The position numbers and the translations under genes were made by a program. A stretch of DNA of 64,000 nt, from positions 1 to 64,000 of the forward strand of contig JBEVJK010000053.1 in the NCBI GenBank assembly GCA_040510195.1. Direction: 5' to 3'. Shown one piece after another: positions 26,737 to 35,401 of the stretch. Source of the DNA: JBEVJK01 sp040510195 (lineage in GTDB: Bacteria > Pseudomonadota > Alphaproteobacteria > Rhizobiales > Rhizobiaceae). The notes beneath the pieces were generated by a model. The model did not search any database, had not been told where the DNA came from, and saw nothing but the letters and a program-made list of their open reading frames with translations. The stretch's first letter is position 1, and the number at the start of each line of letters is the position of its first letter.

Positions 26737-28404
26737 TCAGTTGGCCTGCCGGCGCAGAAAGGCCGGGATCTCGAGCTGGTCGTCGTCCTGCGGGCGGGCT
26801 TGTTGAGCGACGCGGCCGTGCTCGTCGAGCTGGCCACGCCGAGGCGCGTAGAGCTGCGGGTCCTGGCTGGGCAGGCGCCGCGCCTCGGGTTGCTGACGAA
26901 GCTTCGGCTCGCGGGGCTGAGCAGGCTGGAGCCGTGCCGGCTCTTCCTCGCGGCGCGACAGGCCGGTCGTCAGGCGCTTCAAGAGGCCCATCGGCCCGCG
27001 GTCCTCTTGCGGCTCCGGTGCGCGACGGGCGGCCTCGACCTCGGCCTTCACGAGCGGCGAGAAGTCCTCGACGCGCGGCATACGCGGCTGTGCCGCAACA
27101 GGCTGGGCCTGCGGCGCCTGAGCCTGTACCGGGGCCGGGGCGGGCTGCGGGGCCGGCTGCTGATATTGCTGCACCGGCGCCTGGACCGGCTGCGCGCCGG
27201 GCACGGGCTGGAACAGCCTGGACTGCGGGCGGAACTCGTCGGCCGGCGCCGCGGCGGCCGCGTGGCGCACCTCGGCGACGGCCTCGGCCGCCTGCATCTC
27301 GGCCGCGCGGATCGCCTCGGCCACCGGGTCGGCAGCGCGGGCAGGCTCGGGGACGGGCCGCGCCTCGGCGGCCGGGCGCCCCTGGGGCTGCTTGGCCGGC
27401 TGGCGGATCGCGATCGGCGGGGCTGAGATGTCGGACGCCGCCTTGTCGATGCCGGTGGCCACCACGGAGACGCGGATCACGCCCTCCAGGTCTTCGTCGA
27501 AGGTGGCGCCGAGGATGATGTTGGCATCCTGGTCGACCTCCTCGCGAATGCGGGTCGCCGCCTCGTCGACTTCGAACAGCGTCAGGTCGCGACCGCCGGT
27601 GATCGAGATCAGCAAGCCCTTGGCGCCCCTCATCGAGGTCTCGTCGAGGAGCGGGTTGGCGATCGCCGCCTCGGCCGCCGCCATGGCGCGGCCCTCGCCC
27701 GATGCCTCGCCGGTGCCCATCATGGCCTTGCCCATCTCGCGCATGACGGAGCGTACATCCGCGAAGTCGAGGTTGATCAGCCCTTCCTTGACCATCAGGT
27801 CGGTGATGCAGGCGACACCCGAATAGAGCACCTGGTCGGCCATCGCGAAGGCGTCGGCGAAGGTGGTCTTGTCGTTGGCGATGCGGAACAGGTTCTGGTT
27901 AGGGATGACGATCAGCGTGTCGACGCATTTCTGCAGCTCCTCGATGCCGAAATCCGCCGTCTTCATGCGGCGCTGGCCCTCGAAATGGAACGGCTTGGTG
28001 ACCACGCCCACGGTCAGGATGCCCTTCTCCCTGGCCGCGCGGGCGACGACGGGTGCTGCGCCAGTGCCGGTGCCGCCGCCCATGCCGGCGGTGACGAAGC
28101 ACATATGGGTGTTGGACAGGTGGTCCATGATCTCGTCCAGGCACTCTTCGGCGGCCGCCCGACCCACCTCCGGCTGAGAACCTGCACCGAGGCCTTCGGT
28201 GACATGCGCGCCGAGCTGCACCAGCCGCTCGGATTTCGACATGGTCAGCGCCTGGGCATCGGTGTTGGCCACCACGAACTCGACGCCGCGCAGCCCGGCG
28301 GTGATCATGTTGTTGACGGCGTTGCCGCCGCCGCCCCCGACCCCGAACACGGTGATGCGGGGCTTGAGCTCGGTGATGTCCGGCTTCTGCAGATTGATCG
28401 TCAT
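26737..28404 (-). CDS. ftsZ: Cell division protein FtsZ
   Basis: A 555-residue tubulin-like GTPase that forms the division ring. GTP-binding features include GGGGGNAVNNMI (about residues 23-34) and the tubulin signature GGGTGTG (about 107-113), with the catalytic loop NLDFADVRSVM near 210. The globular part ends near residue 320. A disordered linker of more than 200 residues, rich in Pro, Gln, Ala and Arg, follows, ending in the alphaproteobacterial C-terminal peptide LEIPAFLRRQAN that binds FtsA and other partners. The ribosome site AAGGACGAGGACA precedes ATG. It follows ftsA by 80 bases. Confidence 0.97.
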   Translation of the reverse strand: MTINLQKPDITELKPRITVFGVGGGGGNAVNNMITAGLRGVEFVVANTDAQALTMSKSERLVQLGAHVTEGLGAGSQPEVGRAAAEECLDEIMDHLSNTHMCFVTAGMGGGTGTGAAPVVARAAREKGILTVGVVTKPFHFEGQRRMKTADFGIEELQKCVDTLIVIPNQNLFRIANDKTTFADAFAMADQVLYSGVACITDLMVKEGLINLDFADVRSVMREMGKAMMGTGEASGEGRAMAAAEAAIANPLLDETSMRGAKGLLISITGGRDLTLFEVDEAATRIREEVDQDANIILGATFDEDLEGVIRVSVVATGIDKAASDISAPPIAIRQPAKQPQGRPAAEARPVPEPARAADPVAEAIRAAEMQAAEAVAEVRHAAAAAPADEFRPQSRLFQPVPGAQPVQAPVQQYQQPAPQPAPAPVQAQAPQAQPVAAQPRMPRVEDFSPLVKAEVEAARRAPEPQEDRGPMGLLKRLTTGLSRREEEPARLQPAQPREPKLRQQPEARRLPSQDPQLYAPRRGQLDEHGRVAQQARPQDDDQLEIPAFLRRQAN

Positions 28405-28484
28405 TGTCCTCGTCCTTTTCGCCTTTCCTGCCGCCTCGCCGCGCGGCGCCTCGTGGGGCTCACCCCTTCAAACTCGTCGAATAC

Positions 28485-29795
28485 TCAGAAACTGTCCCTC
28501 AACCACTGGCCCATCCGGTGGAAGGTCCCGCCGGTGCCTGTCATCTTCAGTCGCAACACGCCGCCCCTCGCCTGAATGTTCTCCAGGCCGGCGAGCTGCG
28601 GGTAGATCAGCAGCCCGACTGAGGTGGCGAACGCCGGCCCCTTGGCCGCCTCGGGCAGGCCGCCGACGCCGAGCGGCCGGCCTATCCTGACATTGCGACC
28701 GAGAATGCGCCGCGCCGCCTCCGGCAGGCCTGCCAGCTGGCTGGCACCTCCGGTCAGCACCACGCGCTTGCCGACGACGCTGCCGTAGCCGGACTGGTTC
28801 AGCCGGTCGCGAAGGATCTCCAGCGTCTCCTCGATGCGGGCGCGGATGATGCGCGTCATCACGGAGCGCGGCACCTGCAGCGGCACCTCGCCGTCGTCGT
28901 TGCCGATCGGCTGGATGGTGACGACGTCGCGGTCGTCGGCGCTCCCGGGCAGCGCCGAACCGTGCATGACCTTGAGCCGTTCGGCATCCTCGAGGCGGGT
29001 CGACAGGCCGCGCGCCAGATCCATCGTGACATGGCTGCCGCCGATCGGAACCGCATCGGCGTGGACGAACTTGCCGTCGGCGAAGACCGAAATCGTGGTG
29101 GTGCCCCCGCCCATGTCGATGCAGGCCGCGCCCATCTCCAGCTCGTCGTCGACCAGCGCGGCGAGCCCGCTGGCATAGGGCGTCGCAACCATGCGCTCGA
29201 CCGAAAGATGCGAGCGGTTGACGCAGAGCTCCAGATTGCGCAGCGGCGCGGCGTCGCCGGTCAGCACGTGCATGTCCACGCCCAGCGTGTCGCCCACCAT
29301 GCCGCGCGGATCGCGCACGCCACGCTCGGCGTCGAGCGTAAAGTTGGTGGGCAGCGAATGGACCACTTCCCGCTCCGCATTCAGCGCCTGCTTGGCGCCG
29401 GCGCCGAGCACGCGCTTGATGTCGGCTTCGTCGACGGCATGGCCGCCGAGCTTGATGGTGGCCGAAAAGGTCTCGCTCTTCAGCCGCCCGGCGCTGACAT
29501 TGACAAGCAGGGAGTCGACGGTCAGCCCCGCCATGCGCTCGGCCGCATCGACCGCCAGCCGGATGGCCTGCTCGGCGCGGTCGAGATCGATCATCACGCC
29601 CGACTTCACGCCGTGGGATTTCTGGTGGCCGATGCCGATCACCTGGGCCTTGTGGGTGCGGCCGCGCAGCAACTGGCTGGGCTCGGCCGGCTTCATGCGG
29701 GCGACGATGCAGCAGACCTTGCTCGAGCCGATGTCGAGCACGGTGACGATGCCGGCGCGGCGAGCGGGCAGTTCCCCCTTGCCGAGCCAGCTCAT
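28485..29795 (-). CDS. ftsA: Cell division protein FtsA
   Basis: A 436-residue actin-fold ATPase that tethers FtsZ to the membrane. Actin-family phosphate loops are visible: VLDIGSSKVCCIVA (about residues 19-32) and IDMGGGTTTISVF (about 220-232), with LTGGASQLAGLPEAA near 350. The C-terminal tail FHRMGQWLRDSF is the amphipathic membrane-binding helix. ATG overlaps the ftsQ stop as ATGA, so translation is coupled. Confidence 0.96.
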   Translation of the reverse strand: MSWLGKGELPARRAGIVTVLDIGSSKVCCIVARMKPAEPSQLLRGRTHKAQVIGIGHQKSHGVKSGVMIDLDRAEQAIRLAVDAAERMAGLTVDSLLVNVSAGRLKSETFSATIKLGGHAVDEADIKRVLGAGAKQALNAEREVVHSLPTNFTLDAERGVRDPRGMVGDTLGVDMHVLTGDAAPLRNLELCVNRSHLSVERMVATPYASGLAALVDDELEMGAACIDMGGGTTTISVFADGKFVHADAVPIGGSHVTMDLARGLSTRLEDAERLKVMHGSALPGSADDRDVVTIQPIGNDDGEVPLQVPRSVMTRIIRARIEETLEILRDRLNQSGYGSVVGKRVVLTGGASQLAGLPEAARRILGRNVRIGRPLGVGGLPEAAKGPAFATSVGLLIYPQLAGLENIQARGGVLRLKMTGTGGTFHRMGQWLRDSF

Positions 29796-30730
29796 ATCTT
29801 GCGCTCCAGCTTCTTGCCGGGCTTGGCCTTCTCCTTGAGCGCCGCCTCGCGACGCAGCGCCGCCTCGGGTGTCAGCTGCACGACAAGCCGGTCGTTGAGC
29901 CGCAGATCGACGGCCGAGATGTCGCGCGACAGCAGGCCATTCTCCTTGTCGAGCGCCAGCACCTCCTCGATGGCGCCGACCGGATCGTGCTCCGGCAGCT
30001 TGACGGTGATGCCGTTCTCCAGGCGCAGGTTCCAGCGGCGTTCGCCGACCCGGACATAGCCCTTCACGCGCGACGACAGCTCGGGATAGCGGCGGACCGT
30101 GGCGATGAACCCGGCCGCGCCCTCTGGCGCGCCGAGGCCGATGACGAGCGGCAAGGTGGCGTGGCGTTCGCTCGAAAAAGGCGCGATGACGTTGCCGGAC
30201 TCCTCGATGACGGCAAGCTCGCGGCCGTGCTGCCAGATCGCGAAAGGCTTCCTCTCGCCGATCGTCACGTCGATCTCGTCGGGATAGATCTTGCGGACCT
30301 CGACCGAGCTGACCCATGGCAGCTCGGCGATGCGGGCTCGCGCCGCCTCGGCGTCGAAGCCGATGAGCGCGGTCCAGCCGTCGAGCCCGAGCCGGTCCAG
30401 AATGTCGATCTCCGAGGTCTCGCGGTGGCCGGCCACCCGCACCTCGTCGACGGCGAAGCCGAGCCGGGCGGTCACGCTTTGCGCGATGGCGGGCACATGG
30501 CCGCCGAGATAGGCGCCGTAGAGGCTGAAGCCGCCGAGATAAAGCGCCGTCGCCATCGTGGCCGCAAAGCGAGGCGGCGCGAACTCGCCGTCGTCGAGCC
30601 GCGACAGCAGCCGGGCCGGCCGACGCAGCCAGCGCGGCAGGACGAAGCCGTCGACCGGCGAGGAAACGCCGAATGCCGCGCCTCTCGGTGCGCCCCGCCG
30701 CCCGCCCTGCCCCGACCTCAACGCAAACAC
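29792..30730 (-). CDS. ftsQ: Cell division protein FtsQ
   Basis: A 312-residue bitopic divisome protein. A cytoplasmic tail of about 55 residues is followed by one membrane helix (about 58-78) and a periplasmic POTRA domain starting GFAVDEVRVAGHRETSEIDIL. The FtsQ beta domain contains LPWVSSVEVRKIYPDEIDVTIGE split across two strands and GYVRVGERRWNLRLENGI. GTG at 30730 has GGAGG seven bases upstream and overlaps the ddl end by 13 bases; a TTG at 30751 is the alternative. It scaffolds FtsB/FtsL and septal synthases. Confidence 0.92.
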   Translation of the reverse strand: MFALRSGQGGRRGAPRGAAFGVSSPVDGFVLPRWLRRPARLLSRLDDGEFAPPRFAATMATALYLGGFSLYGAYLGGHVPAIAQSVTARLGFAVDEVRVAGHRETSEIDILDRLGLDGWTALIGFDAEAARARIAELPWVSSVEVRKIYPDEIDVTIGERKPFAIWQHGRELAVIEESGNVIAPFSSERHATLPLVIGLGAPEGAAGFIATVRRYPELSSRVKGYVRVGERRWNLRLENGITVKLPEHDPVGAIEEVLALDKENGLLSRDISAVDLRLNDRLVVQLTPEAALRREAALKEKAKPGKKLERKI

Positions 30731-31644
30731 GAAGCGTCCTCCACCATCCAACTCAACAGATCGCCGAACGAGTGTCCTGCCTCGGCGGCGATTTCGGGCA
30801 CCAACGACGTCGGCGTCATGCCCGGCTGCGTGTTGATCTCGAGCCAGACGAGCTCGCCATTCTCCGAGTGGCGGTCGTCGTAGCGGAAGTCAGATCGGGA
30901 GACGCCCCGGCAGCCGATTGCTTGATGAGCCTTCAGCGACAGTGTCTGTATTTTTTGGTAAATATTCGGTGAAACTTTTGCGGGGCATTCGTGTTTTGAT
31001 CCCCCGGCCACATACTTCGAATCGTAGTCGTAGAAGGAATGCCCGACCGGGATGATCTCGGTGACGCCGAGCGCCACGTCGCCCATCACCGCGCAGGTGA
31101 GCTCGCGGCCGTGGACGAAGCGCTCGACCATGACGACGTCGCCATATTTCCAGTCGGACGAGGCGATCACCTGGGGCGGATGCGACTGGTCCTCCTTGAC
31201 GATGACCACGCCGAAGCTCGACCCCTCGTTGACCGGCTTCACCACATAGGGCGGCTTCATCGGGTGCTCGCGGCGAATGGCCATGCGGTTCAACACCCTG
31301 GATTCGGCGACCGGAATGCCGATCGAACGGGCGATGCGCTTGGCCTGCTCCTTGTTCATGGCGAGCGCCGAAGCCAGCACGCCCGAATGGGTGTAAGGGA
31401 TGGCGAGATACTCCAGGATGCCCTGGATGGTGCCATCCTCGCCGAACGGCCCGTGGAGGGCGTTGAAGGCGACATCCGGCCCGAGTTCCGACAGCACCTG
31501 GCCGACGTCGCGACCGACGTCGACGCGGGTGACCCTATAGCCTTCCTTTTCCAGCGCATCGGCGCACGCATTCCCCGACGAAAGCGAGACCGGTCGCTCG
31601 GACGAGAAACCTCCCATCAACACGGCCACGTGCTTGTCCCGCAT
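30718..31644 (-). CDS. ddl: D-alanine--D-alanine ligase
   Basis: A 308-residue ATP-grasp ligase making the D-Ala-D-Ala dipeptide for murein precursors. It shows VAVLMGGFSSER at the N-terminus, the loop NALHGPFGEDGTIQG (about residues 70-84), YVVKPVNEGSSFGV for ATP, and LEINTQPGMTPTSLVPEIA at the C-terminal metal site. The N-terminal motif reads SERPVSL where SEREVSL is usual. It lies in the DdlB position between murB and ftsQ. ATG at 31644 is preceded by GGGGTGG about ten bases upstream. Confidence 0.95.
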   Translation of the reverse strand: MRDKHVAVLMGGFSSERPVSLSSGNACADALEKEGYRVTRVDVGRDVGQVLSELGPDVAFNALHGPFGEDGTIQGILEYLAIPYTHSGVLASALAMNKEQAKRIARSIGIPVAESRVLNRMAIRREHPMKPPYVVKPVNEGSSFGVVIVKEDQSHPPQVIASSDWKYGDVVMVERFVHGRELTCAVMGDVALGVTEIIPVGHSFYDYDSKYVAGGSKHECPAKVSPNIYQKIQTLSLKAHQAIGCRGVSRSDFRYDDRHSENGELVWLEINTQPGMTPTSLVPEIAAEAGHSFGDLLSWMVEDASCLR

Positions 31645-31697
31645 TCCCTGACCACCCCTAGCGCGCAGGGTTTTCCGTTCCCCGGTTTCCGGACGTT

Positions 31698-31804
31698 GAA
31701 TCGGACTCCTCCGGCGGCTTGACCCCCAGACCCAACGCGCCGTAACGCGCCGCACGACTCAAATCAGGAAACGCTGATGACCCAAAGAATCAGAGAGTTG
31801 ATTC
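31698..31804. promoter_or_regulatory. Cluster of five GANTC methylation sites upstream of ddl
   Basis: GANTC occurs at 31698-31702, 31704-31708, 31756-31760, 31787-31791 and 31800-31804, in the 266-base gap between murB and ddl, the largest gap inside the mur/fts block. GANTC is the CcrM methylation target whose state reports replication-fork passage in alphaproteobacteria. Such density in GC-rich DNA is unusual and suggests a cell-cycle-timed promoter for ddl-ftsQ-ftsA-ftsZ. No convincing -35/-10 pair could be assigned. Confidence 0.4.
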
Positions 31805-31910
31805 CGTGACAAGTCCTGAACAGACCGAGACTATTCAAAACTGATCTTTTCACCCGCGGGCGTCGTCAAATTGCTGCAGGGCAGCCACGCATTCGCGTGA
31901 AGAGCGGCCG

Positions 31911-32873
31911 TCAAAGCAGCTGACCGAGGAATTCGTGGACCTCGCGGCCGGGCTTGAAGGTGCCGATTCGCTTGATTTCCCACTGCAGGCGGATGCCGGA
32001 ATTGACCAGCACGCGCGCCCGCACCGTCTCGCCCAGATATTCGAGGTCGTAGCCCGTCGCGGTACCGGTGTTGATCATGAAGTTGCAGTGCATGGGCGAC
32101 ATCTGGGCGCCGCCGATCATCAGCCCGCGACAGCCGGCCTTGTCGATCTCGCGCCAGGCGGAGCTGCCTTCGGGGTTCTTGAAGGTGGAGCCCCCGGTCT
32201 TCTCGCGGATCGGCTGAACGGTCTCGCGGTGATGCTGGACGGCGTCCATAGCCGCCTTGATGGTCGCCCGGTCCTCAGGATAGCCCTCGAAGAGCGCCGA
32301 GGTGAAGATCAGGCCCGAGGGGGCGGACGAATGCCGGTAGGAATACCCCATCTCGGCGTTGGAAAGGGTGACCAGATTGCCCTGCCGGTCGAGCGCGCGC
32401 ACCTCCACCACCCGCTCGCGGGTCTCGACGCCATTGGCTCCGGCATTCATCCGCAAGGCGCCGCCGATGGCGCCGGGTATGCCATGGTAGAAGTGAAAGC
32501 CGCCGATGCCGGCTTCCAGCGCCACGGCGGCCAGGCGCTTGTCGGGCGCGGCAGCGCCGGCGCGGATGGCGGTGGGCGAGGCCTGCTCGACCTCGCCGAA
32601 GCCCTTGGCCGACAGGCGGACCACGAAGCCGCCGATGCCGCCTTCGCGAACCAGGAGGTTGGAGCCTATGCCGACCACGGTGAGCGGCACGTCGATCGGC
32701 ACGGCTCGCAGGAAGGCGGCGAGGTCCTCCTCGTCGGCCGGCTGGTAGAGCGCCTGCGCGGTGCCTCCGGCGCGGAACCAGGTGATCTTCTCCATCTCGG
32801 CATTGGGCGTGATGCGGCCGCGCAGGCCGGCCAGGCGGTCGCCGAGGCTGGTCAGGAGGGCATCGCCCCTCAT
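31911..32873 (-). CDS. murB: UDP-N-acetylenolpyruvoylglucosamine reductase MurB
   Basis: A 320-residue FAD enzyme that reduces the enolpyruvyl group to make UDP-MurNAc. FAD-binding parts include TWFRAGGTAQALYQPADEED (about residues 30-49), GIGSNLLVREGGIGGFV and YHGIPGAIGGALRMNAGANG (about 125-145). The catalytic Ser is in GGSTFKNPEG (about 225-234), and the length indicates a type I MurB lineage. ATG overlaps the murC stop as ATGA. Confidence 0.95.
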   Translation of the reverse strand: MRGDALLTSLGDRLAGLRGRITPNAEMEKITWFRAGGTAQALYQPADEEDLAAFLRAVPIDVPLTVVGIGSNLLVREGGIGGFVVRLSAKGFGEVEQASPTAIRAGAAAPDKRLAAVALEAGIGGFHFYHGIPGAIGGALRMNAGANGVETRERVVEVRALDRQGNLVTLSNAEMGYSYRHSSAPSGLIFTSALFEGYPEDRATIKAAMDAVQHHRETVQPIREKTGGSTFKNPEGSSAWREIDKAGCRGLMIGGAQMSPMHCNFMINTGTATGYDLEYLGETVRARVLVNSGIRLQWEIKRIGTFKPGREVHEFLGQLL

Positions 32874-34276
32874 GCCGCCTCCCCGCCGAGCTCCTTGGGC
32901 AGCTGGTAGGCCCATTGGGTGATGTTGCCGGCCCCGAGGAAGACGACGAAGTCGCCGGGGCGCGCCAGCTGGCGCACCACCGGCGCGATCGCTTCCGGCC
33001 CGGCGATGAAACGCGCGTCGCGGTGGCCGCCGGCCCGGATGCGGGCGGCGAGCGCCTCCGAGGTGATGCCGTCGATCGGGTCTTCGCCTGCCGGATAGAC
33101 GGGGGCGACCATCACTGTGTCGGCGTCGTTGAAGCAGGCCGAGAACTCGTCGAACAGGTCGCGCAGCCGCGTGAAGCGATGCGGCTGCGCGACGGCGATG
33201 ACGCGGCCGGCGGAAGAGTCGCGCGCCGCCCTCAGCACGGCCTTGATCTCCACCGGGTGATGCCCGTAGTCGTCGAAGATGCGGACGCCGTTCCAGCTGC
33301 CGGTCGGCGTGAACCGCCGCTTGACGCCGCCGAAGGAGGACAGGCCCTTGCGCACCGCGTCCGCCGACAGGCCGAGCTCGTGGGCCACGGCGATCGCGGC
33401 GGTGGCGTTCGACACGTTGTGCCTGCCCGGCATCGGCAGCGACAGGTCGTCGATGCGCGTCTCGCCGCCGGTCTTGCGGTTGCGGATCGCCACGTCGAAG
33501 CGCGAGCCGGCCCCGTCGGGGCGATGATTGAGGAAGCGGACGTCGGCCTGGGCGTTGCCGCCATAGGTGATCACACGCCGGTCCTCGATGCGCGCCACCA
33601 GCGCCTGGACCTCCGGATGATCGGTGCACATGACGCCGAAGCCGTAGAAGGGCACGTTCTCGACGAACTGCCGGAAAGCTTCCCGCACCTTATCGAACGA
33701 CCCGTAGTGGTCGAGATGCTCCGGGTCGATGTTGGTGACGACCGCGACGTCGGCGGGCAGCTTCAGGAAGGTGCCGTCGCTCTCGTCGGCCTCCACCACC
33801 ATCCACTCGCCGGCGCCCATGCGAGCGTTGGTGCCATAGGCGTTGATGATGCCGCCGTTGACCACCGTCGGATCGAGGCCGCCGGCGTCGAGCAGCGCGG
33901 CCACCATGGAGGTGGTGGTGGTCTTGCCATGGGTGCCGCCGATCGCCACGGCCTGCCGGAAGCGCATCAGCTCGGCCAGCATCTCGGCGCGGCGCACGAT
34001 GGGCAGCAGCTTCTCGCGCGCGGCGGCGAGCTCCGGATTGCTCTTCTTGATCGCGGTGGAGACCACGACAACCTCGGCATCGCCGAGGTTCTCGGCGCGG
34101 TGGCCGACGAAACAGGCAATGCCCTTGTCGCGCAGGCGCTGGACATTAGCGCCGTCGGCCTGGTCGGAGCCCTGCACGCGATAGCCCAGATTGGACAGCA
34201 CCTCGGCGATGCCGCTCATGCCGATGCCGCCGATGCCGATGAAATGGACGAGCCCTATCGTCTGCGGCATCTTCAT
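32870..34276 (-). CDS. murC: UDP-N-acetylmuramate--L-alanine ligase MurC
   Basis: A 468-residue Mur ligase adding L-Ala to UDP-MurNAc. The N-terminal Rossmann segment VHFIGIGGIGMSGIAEVL binds UDP; the ATP loop GGTHGKTTTT is near residues 113-122; DIDPEHLDHYG-type and DDYGHHPVEIK motifs follow in the central and C-terminal domains. It is coupled by ATGA overlaps at both ends, to murG upstream and murB downstream. Confidence 0.96.
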   Translation of the reverse strand: MKMPQTIGLVHFIGIGGIGMSGIAEVLSNLGYRVQGSDQADGANVQRLRDKGIACFVGHRAENLGDAEVVVVSTAIKKSNPELAAAREKLLPIVRRAEMLAELMRFRQAVAIGGTHGKTTTTSMVAALLDAGGLDPTVVNGGIINAYGTNARMGAGEWMVVEADESDGTFLKLPADVAVVTNIDPEHLDHYGSFDKVREAFRQFVENVPFYGFGVMCTDHPEVQALVARIEDRRVITYGGNAQADVRFLNHRPDGAGSRFDVAIRNRKTGGETRIDDLSLPMPGRHNVSNATAAIAVAHELGLSADAVRKGLSSFGGVKRRFTPTGSWNGVRIFDDYGHHPVEIKAVLRAARDSSAGRVIAVAQPHRFTRLRDLFDEFSACFNDADTVMVAPVYPAGEDPIDGITSEALAARIRAGGHRDARFIAGPEAIAPVVRQLARPGDFVVFLGAGNITQWAYQLPKELGGEAA

Positions 34277-35400
34277 GGCCGCACCCCCTTCTTGAATTCC
34301 GCCACCGCTCGGCCGGAGGCAATAGCCTCTGTGAGATCGGCGAGCAACCGCGCCGCGTCCGGCTTTCCAGCGGAGCGGGCGCCCGCCGCCATGGCGGCGA
34401 GGCGGGCCGGGTCGGTCATCAGCGCCGCAATCAGTGCGGACAGGCGCTCGGGAGAAAGCGTCGCCTGCTGGTGCAACTCGGCGCCGCCGGCCGCCTCAAG
34501 GCGCGCCGCGTTGGCGGCCTGGTCGTGGTCGAGCGCATGGGGATAAGGCACCAGCAGTGCCGGGCGGCCGATCACCGATATCTCGGAGACGGTGGAGGCT
34601 CCGGAGCGCGAGACGACCAGGTGGGCAGTCGCCATGCGGTCCGCCATATCACCGAAGAACGGCGAGACCTCGGCCTCGACGCCCATTTCGGCATAGGCGG
34701 CCTCGACGGCGGCCTGGTCGTCGTGGCGCGCCTGCTGGGTGATCCTCAAGCGGCGGCGCTGCTCCTCCGGCAGCAGGCGGATCGCCGGCGGCATCGTCTC
34801 CGAGAAGAACTGGGCGCCCTGGCTGCCGCCGAACACGAGCAGATGAAACGGCGCGTCGGCCGCCGGGGCGGCGAAGGCAACCTCGGCCGCTTCGACCACC
34901 GCGGGCCTGACGGGGTTGCCGGTCAGCACGGTCTTGTCGCCGAAGGCGCCCGAATGGTCGTCGAGAAAGCCGCCGGCAATGGCGCTGACGCGGCCGGCGA
35001 GTGCCCGGTTGGCGCGTCCCATCACCGCGTTCTGCTCGTGGATCAGCGTCGGCACGCCGCGTCTCGTCGCCGCATAGACGGGCGGCACGGTCGGATAGCC
35101 GCCGAAGCCGACGACGGCCGCCGGCTTCTCGCGGGCGATCACCGCCGAGGCCTGCCGCACGCCCTGCCAGATCGTCCAGAGGGACTTGAGAAAGGTCAGC
35201 GGATTGCGGGAGCCGATGGTGGCGGCGGCAATCGGATGGATCAAGGCGCCAGGAAAATTGACGGCGAAGCGCTCGGCGCGGTTGTCGGTGGCGAGTTGCA
35301 CCGACCAGCCGCGTGCGATGAGCTCATGCGCCAGCGCTTCCGCCGGAAAGAGATGGCCGCCCGTGCCGCCGGCCGCCAGCAGGATGGTGCGCGCCGCCAT
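34273..35400 (-). CDS. murG: Lipid II synthase MurG
   Basis: A 375-residue GT-B glycosyltransferase that transfers GlcNAc from UDP-GlcNAc to lipid I at the inner face of the membrane. The first G-loop AAGGTGGHLFPAEALA is at residues 9-24, the second GFGGYPTVPPVYAA near 97, and VFGGSQGAQFFSE near 190. The HALDHDQAANAARLEAAGGAE region with the sugar-nucleotide site is near 290. Start lies one base after the ftsW stop. Confidence 0.96.
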   Translation of the reverse strand: MAARTILLAAGGTGGHLFPAEALAHELIARGWSVQLATDNRAERFAVNFPGALIHPIAAATIGSRNPLTFLKSLWTIWQGVRQASAVIAREKPAAVVGFGGYPTVPPVYAATRRGVPTLIHEQNAVMGRANRALAGRVSAIAGGFLDDHSGAFGDKTVLTGNPVRPAVVEAAEVAFAAPAADAPFHLLVFGGSQGAQFFSETMPPAIRLLPEEQRRRLRITQQARHDDQAAVEAAYAEMGVEAEVSPFFGDMADRMATAHLVVSRSGASTVSEISVIGRPALLVPYPHALDHDQAANAARLEAAGGAELHQQATLSPERLSALIAALMTDPARLAAMAAGARSAGKPDAARLLADLTEAIASGRAVAEFKKGVRP

Positions 35401-35401
35401 C

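Noticed and set aside
32915..34546. A 543-codon plus-strand frame over murC and murG
   Set aside because: It lies opposite two well-identified Mur enzymes and shows only GC-rich shadow composition.
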